Shown: positions 49,362 through 58,163, counted from the first letter of the stretch. The stretch: 64,000 bases of DNA from Hyphomonas sp. (GCA_013791775.1 VMTE01000006.1:59799-123798), one strand, 5' to 3'. Made by a program: numbers and translations. Notes: generated by a model from the sequence alone, not told the origin.

Positions 49362-50051
49362 TCACAGCGGCTCGCCGAGCTGAACTTTCAGGCTGATCCG
49401 GCGGTTCTGCGCGAGGTGCGGCTGGCCGGGATCGAGCGGCCGCGTGTCCGAGAGACCGCTGACCGAGCGGACCCGGTCCGGGGCAATGCCGCCGGCTTCC
49501 AGCAGGCGGCGGGCTTCATTCGCCCGGTCTGCCGAAAGTTCCCAGTTGGAATAGCCCGCCTGGGTCAGCGTGAAGGCGTCGGTATGGCCTTCGATGGAGA
49601 GCGGATTGGGCAGAGGGGCCAGCGTCCCGGCAATCGCCGCGACCAGCGCGCGGCCGTCCGGGGTCAACGCGCCACTGGCGCTTTCGAAAAGCGGCCGGCC
49701 CGACGTGTCGACGAGATCGAGGCGCACCCCGTCCGGCTCGGCCGTCAGGATGACGCTGTCGCCGGCTTTTTCCAGTGCGTCTGCGAGGGTCAGAAGGCTG
49801 TAGAGGCGGGTCGCTTCGGCCGGAACCGGAGGGACGCTCGCTGCCGCGCTCGCCGTGTCGCCCAGCTTGAACCGGGCGGCAATCGCGCTGCGATCATCCG
49901 GGGAAACCCCGCTGACCAGCCACATGAGAAGAAAGAAGGCCATCAGGGCGGTCAGGAAGTCGGCATACGCCATCTTCCAGTTCCCCAGCTTGCGGGCCGG
50001 AAATGCAGGCATTCTGCCTGCGTGTTGCCGATGGTGAGTGGCTATCGCCAT
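49362..50051 (-). CDS. motB: MotB-like flagellar stator protein
   Basis: A 229-residue protein. The N-terminus has the MotB plug and helix: WKMAYADFLTALMAFFLLMW (about 25-44) with the proton-channel Asp in ADFL. The C-terminal OmpA-like peptidoglycan-binding domain includes NPLSIEGHTDAF (about 149-160), WELSADRANEARRLL and QNRRISLKVQ. MotB normally works with MotA; no motA is adjacent, so a partner must be elsewhere. An AGGA lies just before ATG 50051. Confidence 0.85.
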   Translation of the reverse strand: MAIATHHRQHAGRMPAFPARKLGNWKMAYADFLTALMAFFLLMWLVSGVSPDDRSAIAARFKLGDTASAAASVPPVPAEATRLYSLLTLADALEKAGDSVILTAEPDGVRLDLVDTSGRPLFESASGALTPDGRALVAAIAGTLAPLPNPLSIEGHTDAFTLTQAGYSNWELSADRANEARRLLEAGGIAPDRVRSVSGLSDTRPLDPGQPHLAQNRRISLKVQLGEPL

Positions 50052-50174
50052 TTTCCTGGTCCGATCATTCTGACGGAAACCAACACCTATCAGGTCATGG
50101 TGAAACCCACGCTTCGGACGGGGGTGGGATTTCTATGAAATTCCATCTATTGGGCGTCCCAAAAGGAGACAGTC

Positions 50175-51032
50175 ATGGCACGCACTGCATTTCTCGGCCT
50201 CGGGGTCATGGGCTTCCACATGGCGGGCCATCTCGCCCGCGCCGGCCATCAGGTCAGCGTGTGGAACCGCACCGCCGCCAAGTCCGCCGCCTGGGCCGGC
50301 GTCCACCGGGGCGAGGCGGCGAAAGATGCGGCCTCGGCCGTGTTCGGCGCCGAGTTCGTGCTGATGTGCCTCGGCGATGATCCGGATGTGCGCGCCGTGT
50401 TCGACACGTTTGAGGCAAGCCTCGGCGCCGGCATGACCGTCATCGATCACACCACCGCCTCCGCCGGGCTCGCGCGCGAACTGGCGGAACGCTGCAAGGC
50501 CAAGGGCGCGCACTTCATCGACGCCCCGGTCTCCGGCGGCGAGGCGGGCGCGATCAATGGCAAGCTCACCATCATGTGCGGCGGGGAGGAAGCCGCCTTC
50601 GCCGCGGCCGAGCCGGTGATGAACGCCTTCGCCCGCAAGATCACCCTGATCGGCGAAACCGGCGCCGGCCAGCTCGCGAAATCCGTCAACCAGATCTGCA
50701 TCGCCGGCATCGTGCAGGGCCTCGCCGAAGGGCTGCACTTTGCGGAGAAGGCCGGGCTCGACCCCGCCAAGGTGATCGAGGCGATCTCCGGCGGCGCCGC
50801 GCAAAGCTGGCAGATGGAAAACCGCTGGAAAACCATGACCGAAGGCAAGTTCGAGTTCGGCTTCGCGGTGGACTGGATGCGCAAGGACCTGCGCATCACG
50901 CTGGACGCTGCAGCCGAACTTGGCGCCAGCCTGCCGATGACCGCCACCATCGACCAATACTATGCCGACGTGCAGGCCATGGGCGGCGCGCGCTGGGATA
51001 CCTCCAGCCTCATCGCCCGGCTCGGCAAGTAG
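50175..51032 (+). CDS. 3-hydroxyisobutyrate dehydrogenase-like NAD(P) oxidoreductase
   Basis: A 285-residue beta-hydroxyacid dehydrogenase. The Rossmann motif FLGLGVMGFHMAGHLARAGH (6-25) is followed by the substrate motif DAPVSGGEAGAINGKLTIM (about 116-134) and the catalytic Lys in GQLAKSVNQ (about 169-177). These are the family signatures. The substrate may be 3-hydroxyisobutyrate, tartronate semialdehyde or another small hydroxyacid. AAGGAG precedes the ATG. Valine-pathway enzymes elsewhere in the window (isobutyryl-CoA dehydrogenase-like and hydroxyisobutyryl-CoA hydrolase) make the first substrate plausible. Confidence 0.87.
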   Translation: MARTAFLGLGVMGFHMAGHLARAGHQVSVWNRTAAKSAAWAGVHRGEAAKDAASAVFGAEFVLMCLGDDPDVRAVFDTFEASLGAGMTVIDHTTASAGLARELAERCKAKGAHFIDAPVSGGEAGAINGKLTIMCGGEEAAFAAAEPVMNAFARKITLIGETGAGQLAKSVNQICIAGIVQGLAEGLHFAEKAGLDPAKVIEAISGGAAQSWQMENRWKTMTEGKFEFGFAVDWMRKDLRITLDAAAELGASLPMTATIDQYYADVQAMGGARWDTSSLIARLGK

Positions 51033-51038
51033 CGCGCC

Positions 51039-52049
51039 ATGAGCACCCTGCGCCGGCTCGACATCCACCTCGCCACGAGCGGCGCTTTCGATACCGTCGT
51101 CAGCGCCATCAAGGCCGCCAAACCGGTCGACTATGTGGTCTACCTCACCGAACAGAAGGACCGGCGCTTCATCTCCGTCTTTCTGCGGGAAGGCACCGTG
51201 CAGGGCCTGATGGACAACCTGCAGGCCGCGCTGGAGGGTTCGTCCGATTGGCGCATCACCGTCTGCGCGGTCGAGGCGACCGTTCCCCGCCTCGAGGAGA
51301 TCAGCCAGGAGGCGTCGTCGAAGCGCGAGCAGAGCAGCCGCGAGGAAGTCTATCAGCAGGTCGTGTCCGGCGCGAAGCTCGACCGGGATTACATCGTGCT
51401 CGTCGTTCTCTCGACCATCGTGGCGGCCATCGGCCTCAACTCGGACGGCGTGGCCGCCGTGATCGGCGCCATGGTGATCGCGCCGCTGCTTGGCCCGATC
51501 CTGGCGTTCAATCTGGGCGCCGCACTTGGCGACGTGAAACTCATCCGGCAAGGCGCCAAGACACTCATGGCGGGTATCGGACTTGCGCTGCTGGTTTCGC
51601 TGCTGCTCGCACTCATCATGCCGCTGGACCTGCAGAGCCGCGAGCTGATGTCACGCGCCGAAGTGCGCCTCGACGGCCTGGCGCTGGCCATGGCCGCCGG
51701 CGGCGCCGCCGCATTGTCGCTGACGCGCGGCTCCTCCGCCACACTGGTCGGCGTCATGGTGGCCGCCGCCTTGCTGCCGCCCGGCGCCGCCATCGGCCTC
51801 TTCGCGGGCAGCGGCGAGTGGGCCTACGCCTTGCGCGCCGCGCTGCTGCTCAGCCTCAACGTCGCCAGCCTGATCTTCTCGGCGCTGATTGTCTTCCGCC
51901 TGCGGAAAATCCGCCCGCGCGGCTGGATCGAACAGCAAAATGCCGAGCGCGCCGTCTGGCTGAACGCCGGCCTCTCGGCGGTCTTCCTGGCCATCGCCGT
52001 CGCGCTGATCCTCCTGCTCGATCTGGGCAAGAAAATCTCGATCGGTTAG
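51039..52049 (+). CDS. DUF389 (TIGR00341) membrane protein
   Basis: A 336-residue protein. A soluble N-terminal region (1-100) with a ferredoxin-like pattern is followed by six or so helices. The DUF389 core is clear: IVAAIGLNSDGVAAVIGAMV (about 124-143), APLLGPILAFNLG, and SLTRGSSATLVGVMVAAALL then PPGAAIGLFAGSG. The role of the family is uncertain; no ligand can be given. It begins 6 bases after the dehydrogenase stop, so the two are probably co-transcribed. Confidence 0.9.
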   Translation: MSTLRRLDIHLATSGAFDTVVSAIKAAKPVDYVVYLTEQKDRRFISVFLREGTVQGLMDNLQAALEGSSDWRITVCAVEATVPRLEEISQEASSKREQSSREEVYQQVVSGAKLDRDYIVLVVLSTIVAAIGLNSDGVAAVIGAMVIAPLLGPILAFNLGAALGDVKLIRQGAKTLMAGIGLALLVSLLLALIMPLDLQSRELMSRAEVRLDGLALAMAAGGAAALSLTRGSSATLVGVMVAAALLPPGAAIGLFAGSGEWAYALRAALLLSLNVASLIFSALIVFRLRKIRPRGWIEQQNAERAVWLNAGLSAVFLAIAVALILLLDLGKKISIG

Positions 52050-52075
52050 GCTGGCCTCTGCTGGAGGGGGGCATC

Positions 52076-52510
52076 ATGGCTAAGACCGAACCGAAGACGA
52101 AGCAGACGGCGGTTTCGCCGCGCGATTTCACTGCGGCACTGGAGGAGGGGCCGCGCAGGCGCGACGCCGAAACCCTGCTCAAATGGATGACAAAAGTGAC
52201 CGGCCTCAAGCCGAAGATGTGGGGGCCGAGCATCATCGGCTTCGGCCGGTATGCCTACACCTATGCCAGCGGCCATTCCGGCGAGATGTGCCTGACCGGC
52301 TTCAGCCCCCGCAAGGCCAACATGGTGCTCTACATCCTGCCGGGCTATGCCGGCATGAGCGACCAACTCGCCCGCCTCGGCAAGCACAAGACCGGCAAGA
52401 GCTGCCTCTACATCAACAAACTCGCCGACGTGGACATGGACGTGCTGGAAGAAATCGTCCGCGAGGGCGTCACCGCGATGCGCGGGACATATGAGACATG
52501 GGACGAGTAG
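52076..52510 (+). CDS. DUF1801 domain protein
   Basis: A 144-residue protein of the DUF1801 family. The conserved YDHMM-type core appears as MWGPSIIGFGRYAYTYASGH (about 48-67), then GFSPRKANMVLYIL and KHKTGKSCLYINKLADVD. Members are small cytoplasmic proteins of unknown function. ATG 52076 follows GGAGGGGGG. It is separated by 26 bases from the DUF389 gene and ends at a hairpin. Confidence 0.85.
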   Translation: MAKTEPKTKQTAVSPRDFTAALEEGPRRRDAETLLKWMTKVTGLKPKMWGPSIIGFGRYAYTYASGHSGEMCLTGFSPRKANMVLYILPGYAGMSDQLARLGKHKTGKSCLYINKLADVDMDVLEEIVREGVTAMRGTYETWDE

Positions 52511-52524
52511 GGGCGCCACCGTAG

Positions 52525-52543
52525 GGCGGGATGAAATCCCGCC
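52525..52543. terminator. Hairpin after DUF1801
   Basis: GGCGGGAT (52525-52532) and ATCCCGCC (52536-52543) give a perfect 8-bp stem with loop GAA, 14 bases after the stop codon. There is no U tract. It marks the left edge of the AT-richer segment. Confidence 0.5.
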
Positions 52544-52555
52544 AGACTCATTGTC

Positions 52556-52897
52556 TCAAGGGCAGGCCGAATTCGTTTCAAAGGCATCGTTGGTGTCGTG
52601 TTCGAACAAGTCACAAGTGTTCGGGTCTCGAACTTTGGAAAGACCTTTGCCGCGCGAGAAGCACGCGTGCCTGATCGATTTCGATTGAACCCCCAATTCG
52701 AAGTGCGCCCATCCTCCATTCGGCATACGGACAGTTCGAATTCCGCAGCCACAGATTGGACATAGCTGATGCATTCTCTTAGCCTTTCCGAGCGCATCCG
52801 CAGTTCGATACGTGACCCAACTTTCGGCGACTTCAACAATCTGACCCGATTTGAGTTTTCGTTGGTGCTTCTTTCGATATACTATTTTCAAGGTCAT
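52556..52897 (-). CDS. Small putative zinc-binding protein
   Basis: A 113-residue basic protein. A CPICGCG cluster (about 46-52) with further His and Cys downstream (AHFELG, RHACF) suggests a zinc finger. The N-terminus MTLKIVYRKKHQRKLKSGQI is strongly basic and might contact nucleic acid. The gene lies in an AT-richer stretch with codon use unlike the neighbours, 37 bases after the HEPN-type gene on the same strand. No family is recognised. Association with that gene is inferred. Confidence 0.55.
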   Translation of the reverse strand: MTLKIVYRKKHQRKLKSGQIVEVAESWVTYRTADALGKAKRMHQLCPICGCGIRTVRMPNGGWAHFELGVQSKSIRHACFSRGKGLSKVRDPNTCDLFEHDTNDAFETNSACP

Positions 52898-52934
52898 GTT
52901 GATTGATGATACGCTTGCTCGTTCACCAGAGGCG

Positions 52935-53753
52935 CTATGGAGTATTGACTGAAGCCCCGTCCAACCGGCGATGAACCAACGAGACCAGCGACAGCAAGTC
53001 TTCAGCGTCCTCTTTTTTCATCTGCCATAGAATTCTAGCTTCATGTGCTGTCGGGTTTCTGAACATTCCGAAGGTGCCCTTAATGAGATTGGCAAAACCG
53101 GATTGTTCTGATCTTTCACTATCTGTACGGAGCTTGTTGATCGCCAATCTAGGACTGCTGCCCGATAGAGCGGCGTCTACGAGAGTCGCGCCATCACCTG
53201 TTAGGTTGGCTTTGTTGCGAAGTTTTTCAGCGATACTTTTCACTGCTTCAAGTACGGCGTGAAAATAGTTGTCTGCAACAAGTTCTTCTCTGCAGAACTT
53301 TAAGACGTCTGGATGGATGCCTCTTGCAGTCAAGTTGCCCCTCAATTCGAGTGCTCGCCTGCGTGCATCAGAGATAGTGGTCGCAGTCTGGGCCGCAACG
53401 AGTTTCCCGTCCTCTTGAACAATTAAGCCGCACAAAACCAAAGCTTGATTGGCATTTGTTCGGAGCCGTTCAAAACGCTCCGGGTCCTTGACATGGCGGA
53501 CTGGCATAAGCGCCTGCCGAATGAACTCGAGAATATTGGTGCGATTCTTCTTCGTATTCTGAGCGTCAGCAAATGCGTTGTATATGCGTTTCCATTTTGT
53601 GCCCGAGCCAGGGTCGTTCAGGATGCAGCTAGCAAACAAGCGATCAATCTCTTGGTTGGTCAAACCGTCTACTGTATCACCAAAAGCACACGCAATCGCT
53701 TCAAGCTGACTTTGCGAGAATAGTTCCACCGTTTGTAAGCTTGTGTGCGCCAT
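52935..53753 (-). CDS. TIGR02391/HEPN-like protein (possible abortive-infection RNase)
   Basis: A 272-residue soluble helical protein. The C-terminal half matches my recollection of the TIGR02391 (Ymh) pattern: YFHAVLEAVKSIAEKLRNK, then LTGDGATLVDAAL, then FANLIKGTFGMFRNPTAHE (about 235-253). RNPTAH is an R-x4-H motif, the catalytic signature of HEPN ribonucleases. HEPN proteins often act in toxin or phage-defence systems. ATG 53753 is used; a TTG 12 bases earlier is possible. The AT-richer composition suggests horizontal acquisition. Defence function is inference. Confidence 0.7.
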   Translation of the reverse strand: MAHTSLQTVELFSQSQLEAIACAFGDTVDGLTNQEIDRLFASCILNDPGSGTKWKRIYNAFADAQNTKKNRTNILEFIRQALMPVRHVKDPERFERLRTNANQALVLCGLIVQEDGKLVAAQTATTISDARRRALELRGNLTARGIHPDVLKFCREELVADNYFHAVLEAVKSIAEKLRNKANLTGDGATLVDAALSGSSPRLAINKLRTDSERSEQSGFANLIKGTFGMFRNPTAHEARILWQMKKEDAEDLLSLVSLVHRRLDGASVNTP

Positions 53754-53853
53754 GGGAACATACAATGAACAAACTTGTTTAACTAGTCAAACAGAACTTT
53801 GAGGTGGTGTGAGCGTGGTGCTCGGCAATGCAGATGTTGATTCTGTTTTGGGA

Positions 53854-54852
53854 CTACCCGCCCAGCTTCTCCGCCGCCCGCTCCGCAAAGTACGTGATCA
53901 CGCCCGCCGCGCCGGCGCGCTTGAAGCAGACCAGGGTTTCCATCATCACGCGGTCGCCGTCGATCCAGCCGTTCTGGGCGGCGGCCATGATCTGCGCGTA
54001 TTCGCCGGACACCTGATAGGCCAGCGTCGGCACGCCGAAGGTGGACGAGACGCGCTGCACCACATCGAGATAGGGCAGGCCGGGTTTCACCATCACCATG
54101 TCGGCGCCCTCGGCGAGGTCGAGCGCCACTTCGCGCAGCGCTTCGTCCGTGTTCGAAGGATCCTGCTGGTAGGTTTTCTTGTCGCCCTTCAGCGCCGCCG
54201 CCGAGCCAATGGCCTCGCGGTACGGCCCATAGAACCCGCTGGCATACTTGGCGGCATAGGCGAGGATCATCGCGTTGGTGAAGCCCTCCTCCTCGAAGGC
54301 ATAGCGGATGGCGCCGATGCGCCCGTCCATCATGTCCGACGGCGCGACCACATCCGCCCCGGCGCCGACATGCACCAGCGCCTGTTCGACCAGCCGCTCG
54401 ACGGTCGCATCATTCGGGATCGTGCCATCCTCATCCAGCAGGCCGTCATGGCCGTGGCTGGTATAGGCGTCCAGCGCAACGTCCGTGATCAGACCAACCT
54501 CCGGCGCGGCATCCTTCATCGCCTTCAGCGCGCGCGGCACGAGGCCGTCCGGGACAAGCGCGCCCGTGCCCTCGGCGTCCTTGCCCTCCGGACCGATATA
54601 CGGGAATAGCGCGATCGCCGGTATGCCGAGCGCCTTCGCCCGCTTCGCCGCCAGCGCCGCTTCCTTCACCGACAGGCGGTCCACCCCCGGCAGCGAGGTC
54701 ACCGGCACGCGGCCCTCGCCATCATGCACGAACACCGCCCAGACAAGGTCGGCCGGGGTCAGCACGTTTTCAGCGGTCAGCGAACGCACCCACGGCGCCT
54801 GGCGCAAGCGCCGCATCCGGGTAGCGGGAAAGGATTGGGGAAACTGGGTCAT
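53854..54852 (-). CDS. hemB: Porphobilinogen synthase (delta-aminolevulinic acid dehydratase)
   Basis: A 332-residue enzyme condensing two 5-aminolevulinate molecules in heme synthesis. The two Schiff-base lysines lie in AYAAKYASGFYGP and MVMVKPGLPYLD. The metal-site loop reads DVALDAYTSHGHDG instead of the Cys-rich DVCLCxYTSHGHCG, so it belongs to the zinc-independent, Mg-type branch. RLSVKEAALAAKRAKALGI and APSDMMDGRIGAIR are further signatures. ATG 54852 starts the conserved sequence; the frame runs on upstream through the GNAT gene without similarity. Confidence 0.96.
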   Translation of the reverse strand: MTQFPQSFPATRMRRLRQAPWVRSLTAENVLTPADLVWAVFVHDGEGRVPVTSLPGVDRLSVKEAALAAKRAKALGIPAIALFPYIGPEGKDAEGTGALVPDGLVPRALKAMKDAAPEVGLITDVALDAYTSHGHDGLLDEDGTIPNDATVERLVEQALVHVGAGADVVAPSDMMDGRIGAIRYAFEEEGFTNAMILAYAAKYASGFYGPYREAIGSAAALKGDKKTYQQDPSNTDEALREVALDLAEGADMVMVKPGLPYLDVVQRVSSTFGVPTLAYQVSGEYAQIMAAAQNGWIDGDRVMMETLVCFKRAGAAGVITYFAERAAEKLGG

Positions 54853-54881
54853 GGCGCTCTTCTGCGACAATTCCCGCCCGC

Positions 54882-55427
54882 TCACAACCAGCCTGAACGC
54901 CGCGCCATGAAACAGCGCTGGTCCACGTCGAGGCCGCGTTCGGCCTGCGCACCTTCCAGGTCGAGCATCCAGCCGGTCATCTTCCGGCGCGGCACTTCCC
55001 GGAAGCCCAGTGACCGGTAAAACGGCCCGTTCCAGGCCACGTCCCGGAAGGTGGAGAGGGTTACCGTCTTCAGCTTGCGGCGGCCCGCATCCTTCACCAC
55101 CCGCCGCACCAGCGCACCGCCGAGGCCCCGCCGCCCATGCGCGGGGTCCACGCTGATTTGGTCGAGATACAGAGAGCCATCCCGCACCGAGGTCAGCGCA
55201 AAGCCCACCGGGTTGCCCTTGGGGCTGCGCGCCGCAAACAGGTGCCCGCCGGGAACCGCTGCTTCGAGCACGTCCGCCGGAACGAAATCGCCCTCGGCCC
55301 ATTCCGGCAGCAGTCCGGTGCCAGCAAACAACTGACCCGAGGCCAGGTCCACCGCGATCAGCGCCGGGATTTCGTCGGCCGCCACGCCCGAAATCGAGTA
55401 TCCATCCGGAAGGCGTCGCATTGACAT
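54882..55427 (-). CDS. GNAT family N-acetyltransferase
   Basis: A 181-residue acetyltransferase. The acetyl-CoA loop is DPAHGRRGLGGALVRRVVKD (about 105-124), matching the Q/RxxGxG/A motif A. Motif B is seen in TLSTFRDVAWNGPFYRSLGF. The first 80 residues carry the substrate side. ATG 55427 is used; another Met is two codons later. The target is unknown. It shares the direction of hemB, 29 bases upstream of it. Confidence 0.87.
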   Translation of the reverse strand: MSMRRLPDGYSISGVAADEIPALIAVDLASGQLFAGTGLLPEWAEGDFVPADVLEAAVPGGHLFAARSPKGNPVGFALTSVRDGSLYLDQISVDPAHGRRGLGGALVRRVVKDAGRRKLKTVTLSTFRDVAWNGPFYRSLGFREVPRRKMTGWMLDLEGAQAERGLDVDQRCFMARRSGWL

Positions 55428-55485
55428 AAGGCCGCGCTCTATCGCAATTCGGGGGCACACTTATTGAGATTGAGGCGACTTGCCA

Positions 55486-56625
55486 ATGAGCCTGATGTTT
55501 GACGACGAACGCGTGATGATCCGCGACATGGCGCGCAAGTTCGCCGAGGCACAGCTGCTGCCGCATTCCGAGGCCTGGGACCGGGACAGCCACTTCCCGG
55601 TGGACGTGATCCGGTCGGCCGCCGAACTCGGCTTTGCCGGCATCTATGTGAAGGAAGAGCATGGCGGCGCGGGCCTGACGCGCACAGATGCGGCGCTGAT
55701 CTTCGAACAGCTCGCCTACGGCGATGTCTCCACGGCCGCCTTCATCTCCATCCACAACATGGCCTCCTGGATGATCGACACGTTCGGCTCACCCGAGCAG
55801 CGCGCCCAATGGCTGCCGCGCCTCACGTCGATGCAGCTGATCGCCTCCTACTGCCTCACCGAACCCGGCGCCGGCTCCGACGCCGCCAGCCTCAAGACCA
55901 AGGCCGTCCGCGACGGCGATGATTATGTCATCACCGGCACCAAACAGTTCATCTCCGGCGCCGGCATATCGGACGTGTACGTCCTGATGGCCCGAACCTC
56001 CGAGGGCGGAGCAAAAGGCGTCTCCGCCTTCATCCTCGAGAAAGGCATGAAGGGTCTTTCCTTCGGCGCCAACGAACGCAAGATGGGCTGGAAAAGCCAG
56101 CCGACCGCGCAGGTGATTCTAGACGAGGTGCGCGTGCCCGCCGCGAGCCGCATAGGCGAGGAAGGCCACGGCTTCCGCTTCGCCATGGCAGGCCTCGATG
56201 GCGGGCGCCTCAACATCGCCGCTTGCGCCCTCGGCGGCGCCCAGCTCGCGCTCGACAAGGCGGTGGGTTACGCCAAAGAACGCAAGCAGTTCGGCAAGGC
56301 CATCGCCGATTTCCAGAGCGTCCAGTTCAAGCTCGCCGACATGGAAACCGAACTGCAGGCCGCCCGCGTGATGCTCTACGAAGCCGCCGGCCGCCTCGAC
56401 GGCAAGACGCCCGACGCCACTCGCTGGTGCGCCATGGCCAAACGCTTCGTCACCGACACCGCCTTCAAGGTCGCCAACGATGCGCTGCAGATCCACGGCG
56501 GCTACGGCTACCTCGCCGACTACCACGTCGAACGCATCGTCCGTGATCTGAGGGTGCACCAGATCCTCGAAGGCACCAACGAAATCATGCGGGTAATCAT
56601 CAGCCGGGACATGCTGAAATCTTAG
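55486..56625 (+). CDS. Acyl-CoA dehydrogenase, isobutyryl-CoA dehydrogenase-like
   Basis: A 379-residue FAD flavoprotein. Family signatures are YCLTEPGAGSDAA (about 123-135), ITGTKQFISGA, KERKQFGKAIADFQ (about 264-277) and QIHGGYGY. The catalytic Glu lies in ILEGTNEIMR (about 363-372), as in short/branched-chain enzymes. The overall pattern best fits ACAD8-type isobutyryl-CoA dehydrogenase of valine breakdown. It starts at ATG 55486; a TTG six bases before is less likely. Confidence 0.88.
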   Translation: MSLMFDDERVMIRDMARKFAEAQLLPHSEAWDRDSHFPVDVIRSAAELGFAGIYVKEEHGGAGLTRTDAALIFEQLAYGDVSTAAFISIHNMASWMIDTFGSPEQRAQWLPRLTSMQLIASYCLTEPGAGSDAASLKTKAVRDGDDYVITGTKQFISGAGISDVYVLMARTSEGGAKGVSAFILEKGMKGLSFGANERKMGWKSQPTAQVILDEVRVPAASRIGEEGHGFRFAMAGLDGGRLNIAACALGGAQLALDKAVGYAKERKQFGKAIADFQSVQFKLADMETELQAARVMLYEAAGRLDGKTPDATRWCAMAKRFVTDTAFKVANDALQIHGGYGYLADYHVERIVRDLRVHQILEGTNEIMRVIISRDMLKS

Positions 56626-56723
56626 AAATTTCATTGAAAATCCATCGTTTTTCGTAGCTTGACGAAGGGTTTTTGCCTGAATACCGTAACAACCTAAGCT
56701 TTATTTAGGTTGATGGGGAAATC

Positions 56724-57476
56724 ATGCTACGTTTAACGGTGGCCAGTGCGGCTGCGCTTTCGCTTGCGGCTTGCGTTACGCCATATGCTCCGATCCCGTA
56801 TGATCGGGCCTCGGCCGGCATTCAGACAATCGTTGTTGTCGAGGACTCGCTGCCGGCCGATGCGGGCACACAAAAGCTGGCAACGAACGGACAGAACATG
56901 GCAAGCGCCATGGCGGCATCTGCCGGACTTGCGGGCGTGCTTGTAGGCGCCATCGCCGCGGGTGTGGATGCCAATATCGAAGCCGGACAACGCACGCGTA
57001 TCCAGGCGGCTCTGGCGACCCAGGGATTTGACGGAGAGGCCATCTTTGATGCGGCGCTCGAGAGCGCGCTTGCAGCAAACGGTTATGAGCTGGGCAAGGT
57101 CACCGTCGAGCGGAAGAACTATCATGAACCGCTGGAACTGGAAGTCCGCAACGATCTGCAGCCGGGAAGCGCGATCCTTGATGTCGCCGGCGCCGGTTAC
57201 GGCTACCAGCTTGTCGGCGGCAATACTCAATGGCGTCCGTTTGTCACGGTAGGGGTCCGCCTCAGCGATCCGGCCGATCCGTCAAAAATCCATCTGGACA
57301 ACCGCGTTGTGTACAACCCCGTGGCAACACCTGACGTGATCGTAAACCTGCCTCCGGATCCACAATATGCCTTCACGAAGATTGAAGACATAGAGGCCGA
57401 CCCGGCGAAAGCAAAGGAAGGTCTGGAGAAGGCGCTCGTCGAGACCGCTAACGCTGTCGCGGACCTGCTGAACTGA
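56724..57476 (+). CDS. Lipoprotein of unknown function, first of a pair
   Basis: A 250-residue lipoprotein: MLRLTVASAAALSLAAC (Cys17). A hydrophobic Ala/Gly stretch (about 60-85, AMAASAGLAGVLVGAIAAGV) could insert in a membrane. A beta-rich domain follows (WRPFVTVGVRLSDP, IHLDNRVVYNP), then an acidic helix at the end. AT content is above average. It is one base short of overlapping the next lipoprotein gene, so the two form a unit. No family is recognised. Confidence 0.7.
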   Translation: MLRLTVASAAALSLAACVTPYAPIPYDRASAGIQTIVVVEDSLPADAGTQKLATNGQNMASAMAASAGLAGVLVGAIAAGVDANIEAGQRTRIQAALATQGFDGEAIFDAALESALAANGYELGKVTVERKNYHEPLELEVRNDLQPGSAILDVAGAGYGYQLVGGNTQWRPFVTVGVRLSDPADPSKIHLDNRVVYNPVATPDVIVNLPPDPQYAFTKIEDIEADPAKAKEGLEKALVETANAVADLLN

Positions 57477-57477
57477 A

Positions 57478-58152
57478 ATGTTGCGCGCTCGCCTGAAAAC
57501 GTGTGCCGCGGTGCTCGCAGCCGCAATCATTCTGACGGCCTGCGCAACCGAAGTTAAGGTTGCGCCAGCGGCTGTGCTGGACATCTCCGGAAAGCCGTGC
57601 GGCGAACAGATCGACCTCATGAGCGCGAAGCCGCTCGCGCCCAAGAAGGCGCAAAAATGGGTCGATGTGTTTGAGCCCGTAGGCGCTGAGACAGCATGCG
57701 CCCGGATCGATGACTTGCTGGTCAACTATGCCGTGTTCGAGCTGCCGCCGAACGGTTCAAACCATGTCATCACGGTAGGTGGATTGAAACAGGAACGCCG
57801 CACTCTTGCGCCGCGTGTCTTCCTGCTGGATTTCCAGGGTCAGGTCCTGCGCAGTTTCGAGGACAAGCACTACAAGAACATCGGCTCCTCGTTCGCCGTG
57901 CAGTTCCGGCCTTCGGAAGGAGATCGCTACCTACTTGTGCAGACGGATCCTTCCCGAGTGGGGCAAGTTGCAGACGCCTTTGAACAGAAGGTAGTCACCG
58001 GCAGCGGGTATGCTTCCACCCCAACCGGCGGCGCGTCTTACACGACGACCAGCGGAGTCGAGCGTTCGATGTCGCGGACTTTCTCCCACGAAGGTATCAT
58101 CTCGATCAGGGTCCAGGCCTTGTCCGGCAAGATCGGCGCGCCGGCTGGCTGA
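57478..58152 (+). CDS. Lipoprotein of unknown function, second of a pair (MalM-like pattern)
   Basis: A 224-residue lipoprotein with signal end AAAIILTAC (Cys near 22). The middle, VFELPPNGSNHVITVGG, then APRVFLLDFQGQVLRSFED and DRYLLVQTD (about 75-165), loosely resembles the MalM pattern of periplasmic beta proteins; this similarity is weak. A Gly/Thr/Ser-rich stretch (about 175-195) precedes the last strand. It follows the preceding lipoprotein with one base between them. Confidence 0.65.
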   Translation: MLRARLKTCAAVLAAAIILTACATEVKVAPAAVLDISGKPCGEQIDLMSAKPLAPKKAQKWVDVFEPVGAETACARIDDLLVNYAVFELPPNGSNHVITVGGLKQERRTLAPRVFLLDFQGQVLRSFEDKHYKNIGSSFAVQFRPSEGDRYLLVQTDPSRVGQVADAFEQKVVTGSGYASTPTGGASYTTTSGVERSMSRTFSHEGIISIRVQALSGKIGAPAG

Positions 58153-58163
58153 CCGAGCCTGAA

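Noticed and set aside
50576-52075. Long plus-strand frame leading into DUF1801
   Set aside because: It is an Arg-rich shadow of the dehydrogenase and DUF389 genes; the DUF1801 start is fixed by GGAGG at 52076.
54853-55755. N-terminal extension of the hemB frame
   Set aside because: It runs antiparallel or out of frame through the GNAT and acyl-CoA dehydrogenase genes and has no HemB similarity.
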